Assembly (NCBI GenBank): GCA_002354735.1
Contig: DEMD01000007.1
Coordinates: 274,161-338,160 of the forward strand
Source of the DNA: Gammaproteobacteria bacterium UBA2679
Lineage (GTDB): Bacteria; Pseudomonadota; Gammaproteobacteria; Pseudomonadales; Oleiphilaceae
Reading direction: 5' to 3'
DNA: 64,000 nucleotides
The position numbers and the translations under genes were made by a program. Under the pieces are notes generated by a model. It was not told the DNA's origin and did not search any database. It saw only the letters and a program-made list of their open reading frames with translations. The stretch's first letter is position 1. Each line of letters opens with the position of its first letter. Positions 1 through 10,827 of this stretch are shown here, piece after piece.

Positions 1-1214
1 AGAACTACTTCTATCCTGATCTGCCAAAGGGCTATCAAATCAGCCAGCTCGAGGCACCCATCGTGCTCGGCGGTACGCTTTCGATAGACAGCGGTGACGA
101 AGGTCAGCAACGGACGATCAACCTGACTCGTGCGCATCTGGAAGAGGATGCTGGCAAGAGCCTGCACGAAGATTTCCATGGCATGACCGGTATAGATCTC
201 AATCGCGCTGGCACACCGCTGCTGGAGATTGTTTCGGAACCAGAACTCCGGTCGGCGAAAGAGGCAGTAGCCTATCTTCGCAAGTTGCACACTATCATTA
301 CCTATCTCGGCATCTCCGACGGTGATATGTCTCAGGGTTCCATGCGCTGTGACTGCAACGTCTCGGTCAGGAAAGCTGGCAGCACCGAACTCGGCACACG
401 TACCGAAACCAAAAACGTCAATTCGTTCAAGTTCGTCGAAAAAGCCATCAACGGCGAGATTGAGCGGCAGATCGATATTCTCGAAGATGGCGGGTCGATT
501 GATCAGGAAACGCGGCTCTACGACGCTGATAAGGACGAAACGCGTCCTATGCGCAGCAAGGAGTTCGCCAACGACTATCGCTATTTCCCTGACCCGGATC
601 TGCTACCGGTGGTAATCGACGACACCTACATTCAGGCCATACGTGAGAGCCTGCCCGAGCTACCCGAGGCGAAAGCTGCCCGCTTCCAGTCGGAACACGG
701 ACTCTCTGAGTATGATGCCAGTCTGCTGACGGCCTCGCGTCCGCTGGCGGACTTCTTCGAAGCAACCGCCAGGACATCTGGCGATGCCAAGCTGAGTGCC
801 AACTGGCTGATGGGTGAAGTCAGCAAGCGACTGAATCAGGACAGCATCACGATCGATGCCGCACCAATCACCCCGGAGCAGCTCGGCGGGCTGATCGCCA
901 GAATCTGCGATAACACGATTTCTGGAAAGATTGCCAAAACCGTGTTCGACACCATGTGGGCCGAAGGCGGCAGCGCTGACGAGATCATCGAGAAGAAGGG
1001 GCTCAAGCAGGTTACCGACAGCAGTGCCATCGAAGGTATCGTCGATCAGGTTATCGCTGCAAATCCCGCTCAGGTCGAGCAGTACCAGGCTGCAGAGCGA
1101 GCAAAGCGCGGCAAGATGATAGGCTTCTTTGTCGGTCAGGTGATGCAGGCGAGCAAGGGCAAGGCCAACCCACAGCAGGTGAACAGCATACTGAAGCAAA
1201 AGCTGCCAGACTGA
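1..1214 (+). CDS. gatB: Aspartyl/glutamyl-tRNA amidotransferase subunit B, 5' truncated by window edge
   Basis: This is the C-terminal 403 residues of GatB, the subunit of the GatCAB amidotransferase that activates misacylated Glu-tRNA(Gln) or Asp-tRNA(Asn) with ATP before transamidation. The open frame runs from base 3, and the residues before the first in-frame GTG (KGYQISQ region) already match GatB, so the true start lies left of the window. Family motifs seen include [19 protein letters not shown] and [15 protein letters not shown]. The last 150 or so residues look like the helical GatB/YqeY tail domain. GatB is usually about 480 residues, so roughly 75-80 are missing. gatC and gatA would be expected just upstream. 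Family assignment is firm. Confidence 0.96.
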   Translation, partial: NYFYPDLPKGYQISQLEAPIVLGGTLSIDSGDEGQQRTINLTRAHLEEDAGKSLHEDFHGMTGIDLNRAGTPLLEIVSEPELRSAKEAVAYLRKLHTIITYLGISDGDMSQGSMRCDCNVSVRKAGSTELGTRTETKNVNSFKFVEKAINGEIERQIDILEDGGSIDQETRLYDADKDETRPMRSKEFANDYRYFPDPDLLPVVIDDTYIQAIRESLPELPEAKAARFQSEHGLSEYDASLLTASRPLADFFEATARTSGDAKLSANWLMGEVSKRLNQDSITIDAAPITPEQLGGLIARICDNTISGKIAKTVFDTMWAEGGSADEIIEKKGLKQVTDSSAIEGIVDQVIAANPAQVEQYQAAERAKRGKMIGFFVGQVMQASKGKANPQQVNSILKQKLPD

Positions 1215-1279
1215 CCATGAGGTGACGCTACGGCAGTGTCAGGTACTACCACTCAGCACTTCACTATAAGGAATGAACG

Positions 1280-1777
1280 ATGGCTCAGCCAACACTGAAA
1301 GGATCTAAGGTAACGACTTACGGTGACCTTCCCGCCAAAGGCGATGAAGCGCCTGATTTTACCGCGGTAAAAGCAGATATGTCCGAAATTTCGTTGTCTG
1401 ACTATAAAGGCCGTAATGTCGTGCTCAACATATTCCCGAGCGTCGACACACCGACTTGTGCGACCTCGGTGCGCAAGTTCAATGAGAAGGCTGCCCAGAA
1501 GAGCGACACGACAGTCATCTGTATCTCCGCCGACCTGCCCTTTGCCATTGGTCGCTTCTGCGGCGCTGAAGGTATCAGTAATGTGGTCGTCGCCTCGATC
1601 TTCAGAAACGGCAATTTCGGCAGAGACTACGGTGTACTCATGACCGATGGCCCTCTGAAAGGCATTCTGTCACGCGCAATCGTTGTCATCGGTGAAGACG
1701 GTCGGGTGCTGCACAGCGAGCAGGTAGCTGAAATTGCCAATGAGCCAGACTACGAGGCCGCTCTCGCCGCTATCTGA
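1280..1777 (+). CDS. tpx: Thiol peroxidase (atypical 2-Cys peroxiredoxin)
   Basis: This 165-residue protein reduces hydrogen peroxide and alkyl hydroperoxides using thioredoxin. Visible signatures are the peroxidatic cysteine at residue 60 in SVDTPTCATSVRKFN and the resolving cysteine at residue 94 in GRFCGAEG, the same spacing as the pair in E. coli Tpx. Family members often act in the periplasm, but no signal peptide is visible here. The ATG is preceded by AAGGA at a good distance. The gene stands alone after gatB with a 65-base gap and converges on a lipoprotein hydrolase. Its probable terminator hairpin lies inside the 3' end of that hydrolase gene. Confidence 0.96.
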   Translation: MAQPTLKGSKVTTYGDLPAKGDEAPDFTAVKADMSEISLSDYKGRNVVLNIFPSVDTPTCATSVRKFNEKAAQKSDTTVICISADLPFAIGRFCGAEGISNVVVASIFRNGNFGRDYGVLMTDGPLKGILSRAIVVIGEDGRVLHSEQVAEIANEPDYEAALAAI

Positions 1778-1800
1778 TAGCAGCGCTGCCCTTCAAGACG

Positions 1801-2658
1801 CTATGGGCCAGCTATCGGGGCTGGCCCTTTCGTCTGAATGAATCTGAGCACCGCTTCGCGAACGTCAGCATCGGCGAAGCCACGGATATGCCCCTCCTCA
1901 TATTGATAGACTTCAGCATTGGGCAAGACCTGTTCGAGTTGCTGCAGGTGACCGACGTCCACGATGCGATCCTTGCTGCCGTGCATGAGCAAAACGCGTC
2001 CGGAATCGAGATCACCAACAGTCTTCTCCGGATCATAGGCAGACGGTAAAAGGAAAGTCGGCGCCTGAAGTAGCCACGTCAGCCAGTTTGCAGCCATGGC
2101 CTCTCTTGCGACCTGCGGCAACGAAGCCGGTGCTGATTCTATGACGATGGTATCGAACTGCGGGAGCTCGCCCCGCCAGCGAGCGGCGTAGGTCAGCCCC
2201 AGCGCACCGCCAATGCTCTGCCCCAGCAATATGAGCGGCGTAGCCGAGGACTCCTGCTGTAACCAGTGATGCGCAGCCTGTATATCCTGAAATACCGATG
2301 GCAGTAGCGGCGCGCCGTCAGATTGTCCGTAGCCACGGTAGTCCAGCAGAAAAACCGCGTAGCCCTCATCAGGCAACCAGGCGACGGCATTGAGATGGGT
2401 CGAAATATTCTCACCATTCCCGTGTAGGAACAGAATACGCCCCCTCTGCTCTCCACGCGCTGGCAGATACCAGTTTCTCAACCGGGTACCATCCTTCGCC
2501 ACCAGCTCCACGTCCTGCCATTCCAGCCCGTAACGCTGAGGGGTCTGGAGATACTGTGTCTGCGGATAAAAGAGAAAACCGGTGAGGCTCTCGCAACCTG
2601 CTGTCAGCAGTACAAACGCGAAAATGAGCACGGCAGCCCCTGAGCTAGAACGCGACAT
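1801..2658 (-). CDS. Alpha/beta hydrolase, predicted lipoprotein
   Basis: A 285-residue serine hydrolase of unknown substrate. The chosen ATG at 2658 gives a classical lipoprotein signal: hydrophobic residues 8-20 followed by LTAGC with the lipidated cysteine at residue 22. Longer upstream starts would run deep into the preceding gene. The alpha/beta fold is shown by an HGNGEN oxyanion loop near residue 79, the nucleophile Ser148 in GQSIGG, Asp230 in HGSKD and His257 in EEGH. The order resembles the YfhR/BEM46-type family often annotated as DUF-type hydrolases. The start overlaps the end of the DUF4105 gene by 14 bases, so the two are probably translated together and may act on the same envelope substrate. 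Substrate is unknown. Confidence 0.85.
   Translation of the reverse strand: MSRSSSGAAVLIFAFVLLTAGCESLTGFLFYPQTQYLQTPQRYGLEWQDVELVAKDGTRLRNWYLPARGEQRGRILFLHGNGENISTHLNAVAWLPDEGYAVFLLDYRGYGQSDGAPLLPSVFQDIQAAHHWLQQESSATPLILLGQSIGGALGLTYAARWRGELPQFDTIVIESAPASLPQVAREAMAANWLTWLLQAPTFLLPSAYDPEKTVGDLDSGRVLLMHGSKDRIVDVGHLQQLEQVLPNAEVYQYEEGHIRGFADADVREAVLRFIQTKGPAPIAGP
1805..1830 (+). terminator. Terminator-like hairpin of tpx, within the 3' end of the convergent hydrolase gene
   Basis: An 8-base inverted repeat, GGGCCAGC and GCTGGCCC around a 7-base loop, is followed by TTTCG on the plus strand, 27 bases after the tpx stop. It overlaps the last codons of the opposite-strand hydrolase. The T-run is short, so this is a moderate rho-independent terminator. 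Confidence 0.55.
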
Positions 2659-4636
2659 AGAAGCCTGTGCTCCCGCCCCAGCCCCGTGCAGCCGTATCAT
2701 CCTGATACTCAGCCGAAACGCGCAGCTGAAGTGATTTATTGAAGTGCCAGGCGACATGAAGACCTGCCGATGAGGGGTCGGATTCGCGCCCAGCCAGTCT
2801 GAAGTGCTGGGCGGCCTCCAACAATATTGACACTTGATCGGACTGCCGCAGGAGCCCCAGCTCAGGCCCGGCTGCAAGCGCAAAACCTGATGCGATATCC
2901 CGATGGGCTCTGAGGTTGCCGTTGATCCTCGCGGTCAGCAACCAGCCTCGGGCAAGTCCCCACGAAGCAGGGTCAGGCGTGGCGCCATCGAGCGCATAGG
3001 TGATGCCAGCTGACGGTTGGATGTATGGCGCAAGCGGCTCGTAGGTTGACTCCCTGATGAGCCCAAAGGCAATGCCCCACGACAGTGGCCTGTCGAGCGC
3101 ACTCGCTGGTGATCGAGAGTCGATATCGATAAAGGTCAGATCGTGAATCCGCAACGCGGCATCTTCAGAGAGCGCCTGACGTAAACGGAGTCTGAACATC
3201 TCAAGCGAGGCGCCTGGCGGATAGCCGCTAACCGGATCGAGCAGATCGTGAAAAGCCGGGCGAACTCCGAACTCCAGATAGGGCTCGTCTGCAGCAAAAC
3301 CTGCACTCGATTCCAGGCGCAAAGTCTCATGGCCCTCGTCGTCACGAACAGCTGGCCGACTTTTCGAACGGGCGGCTGCCGCACCCAGCTTGCTGCGCGA
3401 CGATAATAGTTGAATAGTCTTCCGACCCAGCCCGGGCTCGCTCACTTTCTTTCTGGCAGCCAGGAATCGGGCATAACGATAGGCTGTATCCAGGAGTGCT
3501 CGACTGGCCTCATCGTCAGCATTCAGTCCGTCCTCGCGCATTCGGGCCAACCAGGCTTTGGGATCCTGCGGCGGACCCTCAATATAATTTCGAACTGCTG
3601 CAATTTGATCGCGGTCGAGCTGGCCGCTCACTTCTTCGAGCTCAGCCGAGGCAGAGGCTCGGAATTCCGTCTCGCCGATCATGCCAGCTTCCACCAAAAT
3701 GCGCACGGTGTCTCCCGGAATGGCTCGTACGAGAAACTTATCGGTAAAATCGAAGCGATCGCTACTCGCGTCCAGAAGGGCCAGGAGTTGATAGGAACAG
3801 TTTTCGGTGAAGAAGTAGTAGTCCATCTCTACATGGCGCATTTCCCAGACATGACGGACGAACTGGTCGACCTCCGGCTGAGTCACCTTAAGCTCGTATT
3901 CCCAGACGTTTCGACTTTCCAGAAAGTGATATTCCTTCACCTTCTCGTAATACGGCACGATGCTTACGATACCGGGGTAGCCACCTGCAAGCCCCTTTAT
4001 TGAGAACAGCAGCGGATCCTCTTCGGCATTCGCATTAGCCGCATAGTTCACCGCGTAATCCAGCAGTGGATTGCTGCCCTCACCTCGATCCACCCTGATC
4101 AGGGTATGGCCGAACATGGATGATGGGCTGTTGATGAAAGCGGCCGGGAAGATCAGGCTCAAGCCCCTTCCGCCAATCTTGGCGGACCATGCCTGGAACT
4201 CCGCGCAGTCCACCTTCAGTGACTTCAAAGCGTCGATGCGCTGGCTCAGCCAGTGAAATCGCGCTGGAAAGCGGCATTGGGCGGCAGCATCGGTTGCGCC
4301 AGCCTCAGCATCTCGCTCGAAGGCAGCTATCGTAGCTTTCAGTTCGGCTTCAGGATCAGTCACCCCCTCCGGGCTGAAGAAGAATTCGTCATCGTCAACC
4401 TGGCTTTCGTAGCTCGCCAGCAGCCCAGCGCGATGGTAGTGCAGCAGGTGCAGCCAGGTCGATTCAGTCGCTACCTGTTGGAGCAGTGCAGGCGTGATCC
4501 CGCCTCGATTGGATGGATTCGCTATTTCGGCAGCAGAAGTTGTAGCCAGGCATAGCATCGCTGGGATGAGCGCGAGAATTATGGATAAACTGGAAATACA
4601 ATGACTCACAAAGCTGTGTTGCAAGGCAATGACCAT
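2645..4636 (-). CDS. DUF4105 (Lnb N-terminal periplasmic-like) envelope protein
   Basis: About 663 residues, exported: residues 1-37 form a signal peptide ending near SAAEI. The region around residues 155-290 carries the DUF4105 signature (INSPSSMFGHTLIRVD then YAVNYAAN and ENCSYQLLALLD). His177 and Cys280 are the obvious conserved candidates for a Cys-His active site. The C-terminal half is rich in alternating short strands such as LRLRQAL and WGIAFGLI and ends in an aromatic residue (FYVAF), as outer-membrane beta-barrels do; that topology is inference. The same Pfam family includes the periplasmic part of Gram-positive lipoprotein N-acylation enzymes, although this genome also has lnt. A GTG at 4675 would add 13 residues before the signal; ATG 4636 was preferred although its ribosome site is weak. 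Confidence 0.8.
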   Translation of the reverse strand: MVIALQHSFVSHCISSLSIILALIPAMLCLATTSAAEIANPSNRGGITPALLQQVATESTWLHLLHYHRAGLLASYESQVDDDEFFFSPEGVTDPEAELKATIAAFERDAEAGATDAAAQCRFPARFHWLSQRIDALKSLKVDCAEFQAWSAKIGGRGLSLIFPAAFINSPSSMFGHTLIRVDRGEGSNPLLDYAVNYAANANAEEDPLLFSIKGLAGGYPGIVSIVPYYEKVKEYHFLESRNVWEYELKVTQPEVDQFVRHVWEMRHVEMDYYFFTENCSYQLLALLDASSDRFDFTDKFLVRAIPGDTVRILVEAGMIGETEFRASASAELEEVSGQLDRDQIAAVRNYIEGPPQDPKAWLARMREDGLNADDEASRALLDTAYRYARFLAARKKVSEPGLGRKTIQLLSSRSKLGAAAARSKSRPAVRDDEGHETLRLESSAGFAADEPYLEFGVRPAFHDLLDPVSGYPPGASLEMFRLRLRQALSEDAALRIHDLTFIDIDSRSPASALDRPLSWGIAFGLIRESTYEPLAPYIQPSAGITYALDGATPDPASWGLARGWLLTARINGNLRAHRDIASGFALAAGPELGLLRQSDQVSILLEAAQHFRLAGRESDPSSAGLHVAWHFNKSLQLRVSAEYQDDTAARGWGGSTGFYVAF

Positions 4637-4689
4637 GGAGAACCGGTCAGAAGGAAAGGCTGGAGCCGATGGCACCAGCCTGGATCGTA

Positions 4690-5175
4690 TTAACCAAGAT
4701 ACTTCGAAAGTGCTGCGTCTTTAGCCATCACGGTGACGACACCGTTGTAGGTTTGACCAGAAGTTGTCTGCTCGCCTGGGAACAGCGTATCAAAGTTTGC
4801 CTGCATCTGTGCCTTGAAGTGTGGCTGATCTGCCTGTTCGATGCCGATCACCTCGGCCAGAGCCTGCAGAGTCTCGCCATCACCACGTGCGGTGTCAGCC
4901 GCGATCTGCTCGAGATTGGCATCAATGAAGCTGTTGACGTCAGCAGCCAAGGGGCCACCGGCATCCTGGCAACCCAAAGTGCCTGAAGTAATACCAAAAG
5001 TCTGGTTACCGGATGTGCCATTGGTAGTCGCCGCCAGAACATGCTCATGCCATTCGTTCGCATCTCTGAAAACGACTTCTGTACCGAGACCACAACCTGC
5101 CGGGCCATGTGTGTTGGCAGCAAATGATGAGGCGGACAGCGCCGCCAGTGCAAAACCCACAAAGATCTTTTTCAT
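4690..5175 (-). CDS. DUF3015 family periplasmic protein
   Basis: A 161-residue exported protein of unknown function. Residues 1-19 are a signal peptide (MKKIFVGFALAALSASSFA). The mature part begins with the GPAGCGLG motif and contains QTFGITSGTLGCQDAGG, the cysteine-containing core typical of DUF3015 proteins of marine gammaproteobacteria. A clear AGGACA ribosome site lies about nine bases before the ATG. It precedes the DUF4105 gene on the same strand with a 53-base gap, so cotranscription is possible but not shown. Confidence 0.82.
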   Translation of the reverse strand: MKKIFVGFALAALSASSFAANTHGPAGCGLGTEVVFRDANEWHEHVLAATTNGTSGNQTFGITSGTLGCQDAGGPLAADVNSFIDANLEQIAADTARGDGETLQALAEVIGIEQADQPHFKAQMQANFDTLFPGEQTTSGQTYNGVVTVMAKDAALSKYLG

Positions 5176-5410
5176 TGTAATGTGTCCTATTTAGGTATGC
5201 TCATGTGTATCAAGCCACTCAGCAGGCAGCTCAGTCATTGAACTGCCAGGGGAGTGTCACCAACGAGTATAAGCACAGAGCCGTAAAAAGCTATCGTCCG
5301 ATGATTTCGGCAGGCAGCAATCCGGCTTGTATCGGTTTCACGGTTTCTTTAACCTCGGTCCATGCTCATGGCAGAGCATTCCGCCTTGCCGTTGTTTTCG
5401 GGGACACGCA

Positions 5411-6001
5411 ATGAATCGACACCGTTTACTCCAGATACCATCCATTTTATTACTCATGATATTGGCCAGTACGGCTAGCGCACATTCTGCTGACGCAGTG
5501 GGGGGATTTGGCAGCGGTTTCATGCACCCGGTCTCAGGCGCGGATCATATTGCAGCGATGCTGGCCGTCGGGCTTTGGAGTGCGCACCTTGGACGGTTCG
5601 CGATACTTCTATTACCGGCTGTTTTTCTGCTGGTCATGGCAGTATCTGGCTTTGCAGGAGCGGCTGGCATTACGCTTCCTGCGATTGAAATCGGCATTGC
5701 ACTCTCAGCAGTCACGATCGGCAGCCTCGTTGCCTTCGCGGTACGCTTGCCTTTGGCGCTCGCGGCGGCCGTTGTAGGTTTTTTTGCAATCTTTCATGGT
5801 TATGCCCATGGTGCGGAAATACCCGATTCCGCAGGCCCACTGCTTTATGGCGCCGGTTTCCTCCTGATGAGCGGGTGCTTGCAGTTAGCCGGTGTAGCCG
5901 CGGGACGTGGCGTCATGGCGCCAATGGCCACCGTACTCACCCGCACAGGCGGCGGGCTTATCGCAATAGCTGGTCTGGGTTTTCTGGGCAGCGCGCTCTA
6001 G
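5411..6001 (+). CDS. HupE/UreJ family metal permease
   Basis: A 196-residue polytopic membrane protein. The N-terminus is a cleavable signal (MNRHRLLQ to ASTASAH) followed by the family hallmark GFMHPVSGADHIAAML near residue 36, whose HPxxGxDH residues are thought to bind nickel or cobalt. Six hydrophobic segments follow. HupE/UreJ proteins are nickel or cobalt transporters linked to hydrogenase or urease, but neither enzyme is in this window, so it may serve B12 or another metalloenzyme. The ATG at 5411 was chosen over an upstream start because it begins directly at the signal peptide. Its 235-base upstream region holds an imperfect hairpin (5225-5247) and no recognisable B12 riboswitch. Confidence 0.85.
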   Translation: MNRHRLLQIPSILLLMILASTASAHSADAVGGFGSGFMHPVSGADHIAAMLAVGLWSAHLGRFAILLLPAVFLLVMAVSGFAGAAGITLPAIEIGIALSAVTIGSLVAFAVRLPLALAAAVVGFFAIFHGYAHGAEIPDSAGPLLYGAGFLLMSGCLQLAGVAAGRGVMAPMATVLTRTGGGLIAIAGLGFLGSAL

Positions 6002-6017
6002 CGGCGCCTGGCAGGCG

Positions 6018-7406
6018 CTAGGCCAGATGCTCGCCCCACAGATCGTGCTCGTCTGAATCAATGACCCGAACACGAATGACTTGTCCGGGCTTGAGTTCGA
6101 GCCGGTCCTTGGTACTTCTATGGTCAACGAATACCTGACCATCGATTTCCGGCGCGTCAGCCTTTGATCGACCGACTATGCCTTCTTCGACCACTTCATC
6201 GATCAGCACGTCGATTTCTTCGCCGATACGATTCTTCAACCGTGCTTCGCTGATGACAGCCTGCTTGGCCATGAATCGAGCCAGCCGCTCCTGCTTCACG
6301 TCTTCGGGCACCGGATCAGCCAGCTCATTTGCAGTTGCCCCTTCCACCGGCGAGTAAGCAAAACATCCAACCCGGTCAAGCTGCGCCTCATCCAGGAAAT
6401 TCAGCAGAATCTGGAAGTCTTCTTCAGTCTCACCAGGAAAGCCGACGATGAAGGTCGAACGAATGATCAGCTCGGGGCAGATCGAGCGCCACAGTTTAAT
6501 TCTTGCCAGCGTGTTTTCTGCGTACGCGGGCCGCTTCATGGCCCTGAGGACTTTTTCGCTCGCATGCTGGAAGGGAATATCAAGGTAAGGTACCACCAGT
6601 CCTTCTGCCATCAATGGAATGACATCATCGACATGGGGATAGGGGTAAACATAGTGCAGGCGCACCCATGCTTTGCTGCCGTCTTTCGCACGGAGCTGAC
6701 CGAGCTGCCGACACAGCTCCAGCATGTTGCCCTTCACCGGACGACCCTGCCAGAACGCCATCTTGTACTTCAGGTCAACGCCATAGGCGCTGGTATCCTG
6801 AGAGATCACCAGCAGTTCCTTGACCCCAGAGTCAACCAGCCGCTGCGCCTCGTCGAGCACTTCACCGATCGGGCGACTGACGAGCTTGCCGCGCATGGAT
6901 GGAATGATGCAAAACGTGCACTTGTGATTACAACCTTCGGAAATCTTCAGATAGGCGTAATGACGTGGCGTGAGCTTGATACCCTGCGGCGGCACCAGCG
7001 AGGTGAACGGGTCGTGGTTCATCGGTGCTGGCACGTGCTGGTGTACGGCGTCGACTACAGATTCATAGGCCTGCGGACCTGAAACGGCCAGAACGTCAGG
7101 ATAGCGCTCTAGCACGTCTCCCGACTTTGCACCCAGACAACCGGTCACAATGACCTTGCCATTCGAGCGCATCGCCTCGCCAATCGCATCGAAAGATTCG
7201 GCCACCGCACTGTCGATGAAGCCGCAGGTATTGACCACGACAACGTCCGCACCCTCGTAGCTCGGAGAGACTTCATAGCCTTCAAGCCGCAGCTGGGTCA
7301 GTATCCGCTCGGAGTCGACCAGGGCTTTCGGGCAGCCCAGACTGATCATGCCGATCTTCGGCGCTGCGCCTGTGCTTGCCTGAGGCGTATGAATTTCAAC
7401 GGCCAT
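6018..7406 (-). CDS. rimO: Ribosomal protein S12 methylthiotransferase RimO
   Basis: A 462-residue radical-SAM enzyme that methylthiolates the conserved aspartate of ribosomal protein S12. It has the three-part methylthiotransferase architecture: an N-terminal UPF0004 domain binding one iron-sulfur cluster (cysteines in [21 protein letters not shown] and VTGCLGAK), the radical-SAM core with [17 protein letters not shown] near residue 157, and a C-terminal TRAM domain ([13 protein letters not shown] to the end). The LGCPKA sequence separates it from MiaB, which is also present at 31.8 kb. The gene is monocistronic: it converges on hupE and is divergent from recQ. Confidence 0.96.
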   Translation of the reverse strand: MAVEIHTPQASTGAAPKIGMISLGCPKALVDSERILTQLRLEGYEVSPSYEGADVVVVNTCGFIDSAVAESFDAIGEAMRSNGKVIVTGCLGAKSGDVLERYPDVLAVSGPQAYESVVDAVHQHVPAPMNHDPFTSLVPPQGIKLTPRHYAYLKISEGCNHKCTFCIIPSMRGKLVSRPIGEVLDEAQRLVDSGVKELLVISQDTSAYGVDLKYKMAFWQGRPVKGNMLELCRQLGQLRAKDGSKAWVRLHYVYPYPHVDDVIPLMAEGLVVPYLDIPFQHASEKVLRAMKRPAYAENTLARIKLWRSICPELIIRSTFIVGFPGETEEDFQILLNFLDEAQLDRVGCFAYSPVEGATANELADPVPEDVKQERLARFMAKQAVISEARLKNRIGEEIDVLIDEVVEEGIVGRSKADAPEIDGQVFVDHRSTKDRLELKPGQVIRVRVIDSDEHDLWGEHLA

Positions 7407-7578
7407 GAAATGCTCTCAAAATTAGAGGAAGGAAAATTTCGGGGCGTAGTATATCAAATGAGCGGCAAGTTCGCTCATCTGTCACGTCGATCCCTCTGCC
7501 CCTGTCGTGGCCACGGTGGGTGACGAAGCAGCTTCAGTGATATACTCGGCGTTTTTTCATCCACAGGAGTAACGGCGC

Positions 7579-9414
7579 ATGATGGATCAAGCCCGTGCAG
7601 TTCTGCGCGACACATATGGATATGACGATTTTCGAGGTGAGCAGGCTGCCGCCATTCAGGCCGTGCTCAAAGGGCGTGATGCCCTGGTCATCATGCCTAC
7701 CGGTGGCGGAAAGTCCGTCTGCTATCAGATTCCGGCGCTGGTCCTGACTGGTACGGCTGTTATCGTTTCGCCGCTTATCGCCTTGATGGAAGATCAGGTC
7801 GCGGCGTTGAAGCTGCTCGGCATCGAAGCGGAAGTGTTGAATTCTTCCGTAGACCGGCAACAACAACAAGCTATTGAAACCCGCCTGCGCAAGGGGGAGA
7901 TCAAGTTGTTATACATGGCGCCGGAGCGCCTGTTGCTGCCATACAGCCTCGACATGCTGAGCAGCATCGACATCAGCCTGTTCGCCGTGGACGAAGCGCA
8001 CTGCGTTTCGCAATGGGGTCACGACTTCCGTCAGGATTACCTGGGTCTGGGTCAACTCAAGCAGCGCTTTGCGCAGGTGCCTGTGATCGCTCTGACCGCG
8101 ACCGCTGATGCGCGCACCCGCGAAGACATCATCGAAAATCTGCACCTGCACTCGCCAGAACGGCTCATCGGCGGTTTCGATCGCCCCAACATCCGATACA
8201 CGGTAGCCCCGAAGCAGGATGCGCGCCGTCAGCTCAAGCAGTTTTTGAGTCAGCATGAGGGCGAGGCTGGTGTCATCTATTGCATGTCGCGCAAGAAGAC
8301 CGAGGAGACGGCCTCCTGGCTAAGCGGACTCGGCTATACAGCCCTCCCCTACCATGCCGGACTGCCCGCGGCCCTGAAGACAACTCATCAGCAACGCTTC
8401 CTGAGAGAAGAGGCTGTCATCATCGTGGCGACCATTGCCTTCGGCATGGGGATCGACAAGCCGGATGTCCGCTTTGTGGTCCATCTTGATCTGCCCAAGA
8501 CCATCGAGTCCTATTACCAGGAGACTGGCCGAGCCGGGCGTGATGGCGAGCCAGCCGAAGCGTGGCTGGTCTACGGCCTGCAGGACGTCGTGAGACTCGG
8601 CCAGATGGTGGACAATTCATCGTTGTCACCAGAGCACAAACGCTTCGAACGCAATAAGCTGAACCAGCTGCTGGGCTGGTGTGAAGCAACCACTTGTCGA
8701 CGTCATGCACTGCTCAATTATTTCGATGAAGCCTCACCAGAAGCCTGCGGAAATTGCGATGTCTGCCTGAGTCCGCCGAAAACGCTGGATGGCACAGAGG
8801 CCGCGCAGAAGCTGCTATCAACCATCTATCGAACAGGTCAGCGCTTCGGTGCAGGCCATGTAATCGATGTTCTTCGTGGCAAGGAGAGCGACAAGGTGTT
8901 CCAGAGCGAGCATCACCAGCTCAGCGTCTTCGGCATTGGAAAGGAGCGCACTGCTGCGCAGTGGCAGTCCCTGCTGAGACAGCTCATCGTGCAGGGCTAC
9001 GTCTACTCGGACTCGGAACGTTTCGGTGCGCTCCGGCTTCAGGAGAAATCGCGTGCACTACTTCGTGGAGACATCACACTGAGTGTTCGCGAAGATCCGC
9101 CCGCACCGACCAGGACCGCCAAGACCACCAGCTCCGGTGGCAAGCGCGGCGTGAACGTACCGGAAGAAGAGAAGGACCTGTGGGAAGCACTGAGGGCTTG
9201 CCGCTCTCGACTGGCCAGTGAGCAGAACGTGCCGCCCTACGTGGTCTTCCATGACGCTACGCTTATGCAGATGCTTGAGCTCAAGCCTGCGAGTGAGGCA
9301 GCGCTCGGCGAAATATCCGGCGTCGGCGAAGCAAAACTTCAGCGCTATGCTACGGATTTTCTGGCGACCATTGCCGCTTTCAACAATCAACCAGCACAGG
9401 AAGAAATCAGATGA
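7579..9414 (+). CDS. recQ: ATP-dependent DNA helicase RecQ
   Basis: A 611-residue superfamily 2 3'-5' helicase for recombination and stalled fork repair. The Walker A motif MPTGGGKS lies at residues 39-46 and the DEAH box at 138-141 ([16 protein letters not shown] contains the aromatic-rich loop). [11 protein letters not shown] is motif VI. A zinc-binding set of cysteines ([15 protein letters not shown]) follows, then the RQC winged helix and a C-terminal HRDC domain from about residue 525. CAGGAG lies nine bases before ATG 7579. The last four bases overlap the next gene (ATGA), starting a helicase-thioesterase pair that looks translationally coupled. Confidence 0.97.
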   Translation: MMDQARAVLRDTYGYDDFRGEQAAAIQAVLKGRDALVIMPTGGGKSVCYQIPALVLTGTAVIVSPLIALMEDQVAALKLLGIEAEVLNSSVDRQQQQAIETRLRKGEIKLLYMAPERLLLPYSLDMLSSIDISLFAVDEAHCVSQWGHDFRQDYLGLGQLKQRFAQVPVIALTATADARTREDIIENLHLHSPERLIGGFDRPNIRYTVAPKQDARRQLKQFLSQHEGEAGVIYCMSRKKTEETASWLSGLGYTALPYHAGLPAALKTTHQQRFLREEAVIIVATIAFGMGIDKPDVRFVVHLDLPKTIESYYQETGRAGRDGEPAEAWLVYGLQDVVRLGQMVDNSSLSPEHKRFERNKLNQLLGWCEATTCRRHALLNYFDEASPEACGNCDVCLSPPKTLDGTEAAQKLLSTIYRTGQRFGAGHVIDVLRGKESDKVFQSEHHQLSVFGIGKERTAAQWQSLLRQLIVQGYVYSDSERFGALRLQEKSRALLRGDITLSVREDPPAPTRTAKTTSSGGKRGVNVPEEEKDLWEALRACRSRLASEQNVPPYVVFHDATLMQMLELKPASEAALGEISGVGEAKLQRYATDFLATIAAFNNQPAQEEIR

Positions 9415-9842
9415 CAGACGAGGCACTAAGCGCGTTCAAGGCGCGTATGGCGCTGACGATGACCCAGGAAATCCAGTGGGGTGATATGGACGCATTTCGC
9501 CATGTCAACAACACGATCTACTTCCGTTATTTCGAAAACATCCGTATCCGTTACTTCGACCACACCGGGGTCAACGACTTGATGAAGCAGTCACAGATCG
9601 GCCCGATTCTCGGCTCGACCGAGTGCAAATTTCTGGCACCGCTGACTTATCCCGATGTTATTACCATCGGCACCAGCATCACCGACCGTGCTGAAAAACG
9701 CTTCACAATGAGCTATGAAATATTCAGTCATGCGCAGCAGAAAGTTGTGGCGAAAGGCAGTGGTGTGGTCGTTTACTACGACTATAACAAGAATACATCC
9801 TGCGCAATTCCGCAGACTATCGCAGACGCCATCGACGGCTGA
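9411..9842 (+). CDS. Acyl-CoA thioesterase, 4HBT hotdog family
   Basis: A 143-residue hotdog-fold thioesterase. The active-site region [20 protein letters not shown] near residue 24 is typical of YbgC/FadM-like and 4-hydroxybenzoyl-CoA thioesterase-like proteins, with Asp26 in the position of the catalytic acid. It is expected to hydrolyse acyl-CoA esters in the cytoplasm, but the chain length cannot be read from the sequence. The start codon overlaps the recQ stop by four bases. The proline iminopeptidase gene follows 27 bases downstream. Confidence 0.87.
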   Translation: MTDEALSAFKARMALTMTQEIQWGDMDAFRHVNNTIYFRYFENIRIRYFDHTGVNDLMKQSQIGPILGSTECKFLAPLTYPDVITIGTSITDRAEKRFTMSYEIFSHAQQKVVAKGSGVVVYYDYNKNTSCAIPQTIADAIDG

Positions 9843-9857
9843 GCCCACCTATCTTAA

Positions 9858-10823
<966 letters not shown>

Positions 10824-10827
10824 CGCC

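Noticed and set aside
660..1199. 179-codon open frame on the minus strand inside gatB
   Set aside because: Antisense shadow of well-conserved gatB sequence with no family features.
3410..4003. 197-codon open frame on the plus strand inside the DUF4105 gene
   Set aside because: It is the antisense shadow of a conserved coding region; it has no ribosome site and no recognisable domain.
5176..5410. Possible cobalamin riboswitch before the HupE/UreJ gene
   Set aside because: The expected B12-box and conserved helices were not found in order; only an imperfect hairpin at 5225-5247 is visible.
6564..7082. 172-codon open frame on the plus strand inside rimO
   Set aside because: It lies entirely opposite conserved RimO sequence and has no domain.
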